Source: Tenacibaculum sp. M341 (lineage in GTDB: Bacteria > Bacteroidota > Bacteroidia > Flavobacteriales > Flavobacteriaceae). Taken from it: DNA of 33,902 nt. Each line of letters opens with the position of its first letter. The first letter of the stretch is position 1. The stretch spans positions 1 through 33,902 of the forward strand of contig NZ_SJXJ01000034.1 in assembly GCF_004337695.1 (NCBI RefSeq), given 5' to 3'. Both the position numbers and the translations under genes were made by a program. The notes below the pieces were generated by a model. It was not told the origin of the DNA and ran no database searches. It worked only from the letters and a program-made list of their open reading frames with translations. Of this stretch, positions 15,801 through 21,769 are shown piece after piece.

Positions 15801-18800
15801 TTTAATTAACGAGTTAGATGCAGATACCGCAGGTACCGATACACAAGAGTTTGTTGAGTTGTATGATGGTGGTACTGGTAACACTTCTTTAGACGGATTG
15901 GTATTGGTTTTTTATAACGGATCTAACAATGAGAGTTATAATGCAATTGATTTATCAGGGCAAACAACTAATGCAGAAGGATATTTTGTAGTAGGTAACC
16001 AAGATGTGCCAAATGTAAATATTGTAATTCCTAGTAATGGATTACAAAACGGAGCAGATGCAGTGGCTTTATACTTAGGTAACGTAGCTGATTATGCCAA
16101 TGGTAGTGCAGTATCTACTGACAATTTATTAGATGCAGTTGTGTATGAAACCAATGATGGAGACGATGCTGAATTATTAGTGTTATTAAATGTAGGAGAG
16201 CCTCAATTGAATGAAGACGAGCTTGATAATAAAGATGGTCATTCTTTACAACGTTTACCGAATGGAGCAGGAGGTGCAAGAAATACAAGTTCTTTTACTC
16301 AATTTGCCCCAACACCTGGTACTGCTAATGAAAAACCAGTTGTAATTCCTACTAATTTAGTAATTAATGAGATTGATGTTGATACTTCTGGTACTGATAC
16401 GCAAGAGTTTATTGAATTGTATGATGGTGGTACTGGTAATACTTCTTTAGATGGTTTAGTCTTAGTTTTTTACAATGGTTCAAATGATGCTAGTTACAAT
16501 GCAATTGATTTATCAGGTAACACTACTAATGCAGAAGGGTATTTTGTAGTAGGAAATCAGGAAGTACCAAATGTAAATTTAGTAGTTTCAAATAATGCAT
16601 TACAAAATGGAGCAGATGCTGTAGGTTTATATGTAGCTAATGTTTCTGATTTTGCTAACGGTACATCTGTAACTACTACAAACTTAATAGATGCTGTTGT
16701 ATATGATACCAATGACGATGATGATGCTGGGTTATTAGTATTGTTAAATGCTGGTGAACCTCAATTAAATGAAGATGAGTTAGGTGATAAAGACATTCAT
16801 TCTTTACAACGTTCGCCAAATGGTTTAGGAGGACAAAGAAATACAAGTTCATTTACAGTATTACGTCCAACGCCAGGAGCAGAGAATGCAGATGTAGTTA
16901 CAGAGCCAACTGAAATTATTAGTATTGCTGAGGCTAGAAATAAAGTAGAAGGAGAAAAAGTAATTGTTACAGGAGTATTAACAGTTTCTGATCAGTTTAG
17001 AGGTTCTGCTTATCTTCAAGATGCAACTGGTGCTATCGCTATTTTTGATGAGCAAGTATATGGTGAAAATGTTTTCCAAATAGGAGATTCTATTACAGTA
17101 AAAGGTAGAAGAAGTGCTTTTAATGATCAGGTTCAGTTACAAAATATTACAGAGGTTGTTAATAATGGATTGCCAAATAGACCAATAACTCCAAAAGAGA
17201 TTACTTTAAGTGAATTAGGGAATCATCCAGGAGAATTAGTAAAGGTGTTGAATCCGAATTTCCCAAGACCTACTGATATTTTCTTCGGGAATGCAAATTA
17301 TGAGTTAACAGATGCTAGTGGAAACGGGCAGTTACGTATTGATTTAGATGTAACAGAAATTGTTGGTTTAGCTCAACCATCGTCTTGTAATGAGGTAATT
17401 GGTGTTGTGGGAAGATTTTTAGAAACGTATCAATTATTACCAAGACAGCGAAGTGATATTTCTTGTGCTAATGAATATACTTTACCTCCGTTCCCAATTA
17501 ATGATGTATCAAAAGAAAATACTTTAGATATTGTTACTTGGAATATAGAATGGTTTGGTGATGAAGAAAATTCTCCAGCTACAGGAAATGAAAACTCAGA
17601 TCAAATTCAGAAAGAAGGTGTAAAAACTGTTATAGAAGGATTAGATGCTGATGTAATTGCTGTGCAAGAGATTGTTGATGTTCCTTTATTTACAGAGTTA
17701 ATTAACGAGCTACCAGCATATGACTTTATACTTTCTGATGCAGTTTCTCGTCCAACTTCAAATGATGGAGCAACTCAAAAAGTTGGTTTTATTTATAAAA
17801 AATCAACAGTAAATGTAAAGAAAACAGAAGCTTTATTAAGATCAATTCATCCACTTTACAATGGAGGAGATGATTCTGCTTTAGAAGGATATCCAGCCGA
17901 TAGAAATAGATTTTTTGCAACAGGAAGATTGCCATTTTTAATGACAGCAGATGTAACTGTTAATGGTGAAACTGAAGAGTATAATTTTGTGGCTTTACAT
18001 GCAAGAGCTAATAGAGGAACTGATGCGCAAGCAAGATATGACATGCGTAAATACGATGTTGAAGTATTAAAAGATTCTTTAGATACTAGATTTGCTACTG
18101 ATAATTTAGTGTTATTAGGAGATTATAATGATGATGTAGATGAAACTGTTGTAGCTAGTTCGGTAAGTAATAGTGCTTCTACGTATGATTTATATGTAAG
18201 AGATACTGTAAATTATAATATTGTTACTACTTCATTAACGAATAGAGGATATAGATCATTTGTGTCTTCAGAAAATATGATTGATCATATTGCTATTTCA
18301 AATGAATTAGAAGATAATTACTTACAGAATTCGGAGATTGTACATTATGAGTTTTATAATAGTACATATCCTCGTACTACCTCAGATCATTTCCCTGTTT
18401 CAGTTCGTTTACAATTAAAAGAATTAGAAATAGGAGAATTAATAGTATCTGATGTTAGTTGTAATGGAAGTAATGACGGAGCTGCTTCTGTACTAGCGTT
18501 TAATGGAGTAGCGCCATATACTTATACTTGGAGTAACGGAGCTACTAGCGAAACAGTTACTGACTTAGCTGTTGGTACTTATTACGTAACAGTAACGGAT
18601 GCTGTAGGTATTACAATTACTAAAGATTTTGTAATTCAAGAACCTACTAAAATGGAAGTGTCAGTATCTGAAAACGCTACTGTATACAACTATGGAGATG
18701 AGTCTTGTACAGATATAGAAGTTCTTTCGGTATCAGGTGGTCAAGCACCATATTCTTATGAATGGAGTAATGGAGCAACATCAGAAACAATTCAAGTTTG

Positions 18801-19296
18801 CCCTGAAGAAAGCACCACATATACTGTAGTTGTTACAGATGCTAATGGATGTAGTGTTTCTAAAGAGGTAACTGTTGAAGTTGAAAATATTATTTGTGGA
18901 GGTGTTGGTTTCTTTAAAACAGTACAAATGTGTTTTAGAGGAAGAGAAAGATGCGTTCCTGAATTCTTAGTACGTCATTACTTAAGAAAAGGAGCTACTT
19001 TAGGATCATGTGGAGATGATAATGCTAATGTTTTTGAAATTTCAGGAATGAGAGTATATCCGAATCCATTTGTAAGAAACTTAAAAGTAAGTTTTGAATC
19101 TACAGGAGAAGGAACAGCTGTAGTTTCTTTATACAGTATTTTTGGCGGAAGAAAAGTATTCTCAGAAGAAGTAGAAGTTGTTGAAGGTGTTAATAAATAC
19201 CACTACAACTTAGGGAATTTAAGAAGAGGTGTATATTTTATGAAGATATTTGTTGATGGTAAAAAACAACAAGTGAAGCTTCTTATTAAGAAATAA
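12820..19296 (+). CDS. Giant T9SS-secreted protein with two different nuclease domains
   Basis: 2158 residues. Signal peptide to AQ (25). Residues about 26-265 are an endonuclease I domain (DWNREHTYPRS, GADVHHLRSSDVQMNSNRGN; H115, H136/H137). Then FN3 (279-361), a beta-sandwich (372-536), a second FN3 (545-627) and a second beta-sandwich (635-799). Three lamin-tail (LTD) repeats follow at 807-1356, an OB-fold-like segment at about 1366-1550 and an EEP nuclease domain at about 1566-1866 (WNIEWFG N1575, AVQEI E1617, LHARA H1727, LGDYND D1768, TSDHFP H1857). The C terminus has two SprB repeats (about 1874-2022), a Cys/His segment (2038-2064) and a T9SS sorting domain (VYPNPF, RRGVYFMKIF). LTD-OB-EEP resembles extracellular nucleases of the ExeM/NucH type; endonuclease I is an extra module. 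It should degrade extracellular DNA, anchored or released at the cell surface. Confidence 0.92.
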   Translation: MDKNFFKKQILGVAFLLMSVSVLAQVPAYYNGTDITKTGQELKTNLAVLIQQGTTGSYTPGVWDALRQTDLDPTNPNNVLLIYGYSDADGNPTTDRTRDKNSNGGNNGTDWNREHTYPRSLGSPNLGSSGPGADVHHLRSSDVQMNSNRGNRPYIDVAGGGNARAFNSGWYPGDEWKGDVARMMMYMYLRYGNQCRMTTVGIGSATFNAEIPDMFLQWNAEDPVSQYEINRNVIVEGIQGNRNPFIDNPAFATSIWGGPQAEDRFNSSTTPDDEVPTTPTNLAASNIKTAEVTLSWNAATDNIGVIAYQVFQDGNQVTAVTSTNYTVTGLTENTTYSFSVRAVDAAGNVSANSNAISVTTLEDTVITPPTDGDFIAFQGFETDDTWSYTLSPVPCTQGTDVWDIVSSLGPISTPKAGSNFFGVQDLDGNCGTSVGGTISFDAVDVSAFDDVQLSFSVNVSGFDVSNGDTIAYQTVFDGQPQVEKTITVGSPYSTNGWEAVTVSVPNTVNTVALVISVKQNGGSDYAGFDNISLVGTSAAAKPAAPTNVSASNITTSEVTLSWDASTSNVASYNVFQNNTQISSVAVTNYRVTGLTENTTYSFKVVAVDAAGNTSDDSNVISVTTLEDVVTPPTGGDFIVFQGFETGDSWNYTVSPVACNDGGSDVWDVVSSVGSISSAKTDTNFFGVRDLEGNCGTSAGGTISFDTVDVTSFESVQLSFGVNVVGYDVSNGDTISYQTVFDGQPQAEQVITVGSPYSTNGWETITVNVPDTVSAVGLVISVKQNGGSDYAGFDDVNVTGTPIATTLNVLINELDADTAGTDTQEFVELFDGGTGNTSLDGLVLVFYNGSNNQSYRTIDLSGQTTNAEGYFVVGNQDVPNVNIVIPSNGLQNGTDAVALFSGNVADYPNGSAVSTDNLVDAVVYDTNDGDDAELLVLLNAGEPQLNEGELGDKDGHSLQRTPNGAGGARNTSSFSQLAPTPGTENGVVIVPLPNILINELDADTAGTDTQEFVELYDGGTGNTSLDGLVLVFYNGSNNESYNAIDLSGQTTNAEGYFVVGNQDVPNVNIVIPSNGLQNGADAVALYLGNVADYANGSAVSTDNLLDAVVYETNDGDDAELLVLLNVGEPQLNEDELDNKDGHSLQRLPNGAGGARNTSSFTQFAPTPGTANEKPVVIPTNLVINEIDVDTSGTDTQEFIELYDGGTGNTSLDGLVLVFYNGSNDASYNAIDLSGNTTNAEGYFVVGNQEVPNVNLVVSNNALQNGADAVGLYVANVSDFANGTSVTTTNLIDAVVYDTNDDDDAGLLVLLNAGEPQLNEDELGDKDIHSLQRSPNGLGGQRNTSSFTVLRPTPGAENADVVTEPTEIISIAEARNKVEGEKVIVTGVLTVSDQFRGSAYLQDATGAIAIFDEQVYGENVFQIGDSITVKGRRSAFNDQVQLQNITEVVNNGLPNRPITPKEITLSELGNHPGELVKVLNPNFPRPTDIFFGNANYELTDASGNGQLRIDLDVTEIVGLAQPSSCNEVIGVVGRFLETYQLLPRQRSDISCANEYTLPPFPINDVSKENTLDIVTWNIEWFGDEENSPATGNENSDQIQKEGVKTVIEGLDADVIAVQEIVDVPLFTELINELPAYDFILSDAVSRPTSNDGATQKVGFIYKKSTVNVKKTEALLRSIHPLYNGGDDSALEGYPADRNRFFATGRLPFLMTADVTVNGETEEYNFVALHARANRGTDAQARYDMRKYDVEVLKDSLDTRFATDNLVLLGDYNDDVDETVVASSVSNSASTYDLYVRDTVNYNIVTTSLTNRGYRSFVSSENMIDHIAISNELEDNYLQNSEIVHYEFYNSTYPRTTSDHFPVSVRLQLKELEIGELIVSDVSCNGSNDGAASVLAFNGVAPYTYTWSNGATSETVTDLAVGTYYVTVTDAVGITITKDFVIQEPTKMEVSVSENATVYNYGDESCTDIEVLSVSGGQAPYSYEWSNGATSETIQVCPEESTTYTVVVTDANGCSVSKEVTVEVENIICGGVGFFKTVQMCFRGRERCVPEFLVRHYLRKGATLGSCGDDNANVFEISGMRVYPNPFVRNLKVSFESTGEGTAVVSLYSIFGGRKVFSEEVEVVEGVNKYHYNLGNLRRGVYFMKIFVDGKKQQVKLLIKK
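13654..15216 (+). repeat. In-gene duplication: FN3 plus beta-sandwich module, twice
   Basis: The pair starting at residue 279 (PTNLAAS) recurs at residue 545 (PTNVSAS), about 266 codons later. Shared strings include VTGLTENTTYSF, QGFET, NFFGV and KQNGGSDYAGFD. Each beta-sandwich keeps paired cysteines (for example DGNCGTS/EGNCGTS). Confidence 0.8.
15238..16887 (+). repeat. In-gene triplication of the lamin-tail domain, exact 558-bp period
   Basis: Units begin at residues 807, 993 and 1179, exactly 186 codons apart. All share INE-D-DT-GTDTQEF and GGTGNTSLDGLVLVFYNGSN. Units 1 and 2 are the most alike; unit 3 has diverged further (for example INEIDVDTS). Confidence 0.88.
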
Positions 19297-19315
19297 TATA
19301 ATACCATTATAAACT

Positions 19316-19346
19316 AAAAAACGCTCTCAATTTGAGGGCGTTTTTT
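19316..19346 (+). terminator. Terminator of the giant nuclease gene
   Basis: AAAAAACGCTCTCA pairs with TGAGGGCGTTTTTT (one G-U pair) around a three-base loop, and the stem ends in six T. It starts 20 bp after the stop codon. Confidence 0.88.
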
Positions 19347-19458
19347 GGTTTCAATAATCAATGGTCAATAGGTTGTTTTTCTGGTAATAAGTTTTTTAGT
19401 TAGCAGTATGTTTTGGGATTTATATAAACTAAAAACTACTTACTGTACACTAACGAGA

Positions 19459-19803
19459 TTAGTTTTTACAAACTTCATATAAATAATCATTCAATTTAAG
19501 TTGAAATAAAGTACCTTTTAAAAGATCTTCAATCTGACCTAATTCTATCTTAGAAACAGCTAAACTTACTTTGTTAGAAGGAGTTTGAAGTAATATTGAT
19601 CTGCAATTGTCTCCATATTCACAAGTGCTGCATTGTGTTTGCATTTTAGAGTCGTATATTTTTTCTATAAAAATTTCAATCTCATCTACAGTTAAATGAA
19701 AACCAGTATCTCTAAAAATAAGTTGCGTTAAAAAAGTTCTAGTATCATTCCAAACAAAAGAAAGTCCTATAGTGTTCTCGTATATTTTAGTAATGTCCTT
19801 CAT
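19459..19803 (-). CDS. Small uncharacterised protein with a cysteine cluster
   Basis: 114 residues from the ATG at 19803-19801 (MKDITKIYENTIGLSFVW). An ATG seven codons upstream is less likely because a -7-like element overlaps it. The protein is soluble, with a conserved-looking FHLTVDEIEIFIEKI segment, then CSTCEYGDNC, a CxxCx5C cluster, then VSLAVSKIELGQIEDLL. The arrangement recalls small DUF proteins of this phylum (such as DUF6686), but I cannot confirm membership. It might bind a metal through the cysteines. No operon partner is evident. Confidence 0.65.
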   Translation of the reverse strand: MKDITKIYENTIGLSFVWNDTRTFLTQLIFRDTGFHLTVDEIEIFIEKIYDSKMQTQCSTCEYGDNCRSILLQTPSNKVSLAVSKIELGQIEDLLKGTLFQLKLNDYLYEVCKN

Positions 19804-19821
19804 CTCTTTATTTTTGATAAA

Positions 19822-19829
19822 CAAATATA
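19822..19829 (-). promoter_or_regulatory. Possible -7 element of the small cysteine-cluster gene
   Basis: The minus strand reads TATATTTG, fitting TAnnTTTG, 19 bp before the ATG at 19803. No clear -33 element. It overlaps the alternative start at 19824. Confidence 0.35.
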
Positions 19830-19925
19830 ATACTTATTTAGATTAATTATAAATAAAAGTATTTTTTAAGAAAAGTTTAATTTTTGAGACTTTTAAAATT
19901 TGAATTAGCTAGGTGAAAGTGATTG

Positions 19926-19965
19926 AAAAAAAAATACACTGGAAGACTTTAATAATCCAGTGTAT
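19926..19965 (-). terminator. Terminator of the subtilisin-like protease gene
   Basis: ATACACTGGA (19934-19943) pairs with TCCAGTGTAT (19956-19965). Read on the minus strand the stem is followed by a run of about eight T. It lies 27 bp beyond the protease stop codon. Confidence 0.88.
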
Positions 19966-19991
19966 GTTATGTTGTAAAAGAGCTTTAAAGT

Positions 19992-21233
19992 TTATTTTCT
20001 AACAGCAATTTTATCTTTATTGTTGTCCTTATCGTTTCTAACTCTACCGCCAGATTTAACGCCACCAGATAGTAATAATCCAGCTACATGCGGAGCTGCC
20101 ATAGAGGTACCACTAATAGTAGCATACCTTCCACCTGGCCAAGTAGATAAAATATTTGTACCGGGTGCTGCAAAATCTACAGGAGAACCATAGTTTGAAG
20201 TAGGGGCAATATCATTATTTCTATTCATGTTAGAAATTGTAAATACTCTTTTAGCATTTACTCTAGCAGGCGAGTAAAAACGAGAATCATCATTTGAGTT
20301 TCCTGCAGCCATAACTACTCTAATATCTTTAGAAGCTACGTTTCTAACAGCATTGTCTACAGCCACACTTGTATATCTTGTTCTTGGACCTAAGCTCATG
20401 TTAACAACATCCCATTTCTTTCCATTAGATGCTACATAATCTAAGGCTTCAATAGTCCATGAGAATTCTCCAGAACCATTTCCTGCCAAAACTTTAAGGG
20501 CAACTAGTTTTGCTCCTGGAGCAACACCAACTACACCAAAATTATTATTTAAGGCTCCAATTGTTCCTGCAACATGAGTTCCATGACCATTTCTATCGTC
20601 TGCATCTCTAGAGTCTGCTCCGCTGGTAACAAATGTTCTACTTCTAGAAACATTAACATTTAAATCAGGATGATTTAAATCAATTCCAGAATCTAAAACC
20701 CATGCAGTTCTATTTGATGCAGCACGAGCACCACCTACTCTATTAATTCCCCAAGGAGTTCGTTGAGAAGAAGATTGTTCTAAATCAATATCTAAAGCAG
20801 AAGATATTGAGATAATATAATCTTTTTCAATAGCTTTAACTCTAGGGTCGTTTGAAAGCTCTTTTACTTGTTCTTGGGTAAGGTTAGCTACAAAACCTTG
20901 TAAAGCATATCCAAAAGCTTTTTTAACATTATTTTCTTTTAAACTAACGTTTTTAAAGTCAGAAATAACTTCTTTTTTTAAAGAAGTTACTGTTTTTTCA
21001 TAAGCTATTTTACTGCCTCTAGCAGCTGGCTTGTTAAGAGTACCATCTTCTAAAACAATAATATATTGGTTAGGGATGTACTCGGTAAGAGGGTCGTTTA
21101 ATAATACTTTTGTAGAGTTTTCTTCAATTTCATTGGTAGGTAATAAATCTACTTCTTCGTCAGGCTTATTACAAGCTACCATTAATAAACAGGCAGAGAT
21201 TGCTGACGCAATTGCGAATTTCATTGTTTTCAT
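19992..21233 (-). CDS. S8 family (subtilisin/proteinase K-like) lipoprotein protease
   Basis: 413 residues. The N terminus is a lipoprotein signal (SACLLMVAC, lipid on C21). An inhibitor I9 propeptide spans about 54-141 (IPNQYIIVLED, GFVANLTQEQVKEL, VKAIEKDYI). The catalytic domain carries AWVLDSGIDLNHPDL (D181), RNGHGTHVAGT (H217), the oxyanion AAGNSNDD (N312) and SGTSMAAPHVAG (S377). The triad is complete. The short tail ending NDKDNNKDKIAVRK is a variant of the DPDG-DPIA ending common to flavobacterial members, so it is not truncated. There is no T9SS domain; the protease is probably membrane-anchored. A second in-frame ATG is three codons in. It is a single-gene unit ending in a strong terminator. 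Confidence 0.92.
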   Translation of the reverse strand: MKTMKFAIASAISACLLMVACNKPDEEVDLLPTNEIEENSTKVLLNDPLTEYIPNQYIIVLEDGTLNKPAARGSKIAYEKTVTSLKKEVISDFKNVSLKENNVKKAFGYALQGFVANLTQEQVKELSNDPRVKAIEKDYIISISSALDIDLEQSSSQRTPWGINRVGGARAASNRTAWVLDSGIDLNHPDLNVNVSRSRTFVTSGADSRDADDRNGHGTHVAGTIGALNNNFGVVGVAPGAKLVALKVLAGNGSGEFSWTIEALDYVASNGKKWDVVNMSLGPRTRYTSVAVDNAVRNVASKDIRVVMAAGNSNDDSRFYSPARVNAKRVFTISNMNRNNDIAPTSNYGSPVDFAAPGTNILSTWPGGRYATISGTSMAAPHVAGLLLSGGVKSGGRVRNDKDNNKDKIAVRK

Positions 21234-21369
21234 TTTAGATAAGAGTTTTTAATTAATTGAAATTAAAGTAGTTAAAAAAAGCAATAAAAAACATCTTTCG
21301 CATGTAAAATGTTAAAATAATACAAAACTTTATGTTAAATCAATGTGTTGTAAGTTTACTTAAAAACGA

Positions 21370-21460
21370 TCTTAAACCTTTTAAGTGTAATTGAATAGAA
21401 GTATTAACTTGTTGAGTGTTCTCTTTAAGTTGATATACAATATCAAAATCGTTTACAATA
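21370..21460 (-). pseudogene. Decayed duplicate of the recJ 3' end
   Basis: 21370-21454 aligns without gaps to 21773-21857, the last coding part of recJ, with 72 of 85 bases identical by my count. The frame is preserved: NDFDIVYQLKENTQQ here versus NDFDIVYQLEENTWQ in recJ, then NTSIQLHLKGL versus NTSIQLHLKDL. The frame runs past the recJ stop to a TGA at 21342-21340. Similarity fades above 21460. No start or upstream part remains. Confidence 0.85.
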
Positions 21461-21553
21461 GAGTTTTAGGTGATTGTGATTAGGGTAGATTGATTGACTA
21501 TTTGGTTTCTCTTAATAAAGTTAAATTAGGTATAAGAAAGTCAAATCAAGAAT

Positions 21554-21584
21554 ATTTGACGAGCTTTATAAAAATACGTCAAAT
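21554..21584. repeat. Inverted repeat in the protease-recJ spacer
   Basis: ATTTGACG (21554-21561) and CGTCAAAT (21577-21584) are perfect complements separated by 15 bases. There is no T tract, so it is not a standard terminator; it could be an operator or a chance hairpin. Confidence 0.35.
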
Positions 21585-21655
21585 TTTGAATTAAGTATTA
21601 ATGAGGTATAGATTAATTTCAGGTAAAAAACATTAATTATTGATGTGTCAATTTT

Positions 21656-21755
21656 GCATTAGGGATTGTAGCGTTTGTTGAAGCTCTTTAAAATTTATGA
21701 AATAAAAATTTTAAAAGCGACTGCGAAAAGCCCGACCCTTGTGGTAATGCCCAAA
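21656..21755 (+). repeat. Dispersed structured intergenic element, copy B
   Basis: About 100 bases, related to 11297-11394. The ends pair as GCATTA (21656-21661) with TAATGC (21745-21750); copy A has GCGTTA/TAACGC, so both sides changed together. GTAG (21668-21671) pairs with CTGC (21721-21724), and CTTTAAAATTT (21686-21696) pairs with the segment ending TTTTAAAAG (to 21717), with a bulged A in the same place as copy A. It ends 15 bp from the recJ stop, opposite in direction to recJ. Confidence 0.7.
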
Positions 21756-21769
21756 AAAATAAAGGAAAA

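Noticed and set aside
15248-15884. Minus-strand open frames inside the giant nuclease gene
   Set aside because: They fall in the lamin-tail repeats and are the complement of low-complexity coding sequence, with no recognisable domain or start context.
20050-20110. Truncation of the S8 protease soon after the catalytic serine
   Set aside because: The short ending matches a DPDG-DPIA type tail known from flavobacterial members, so the gene looks complete.
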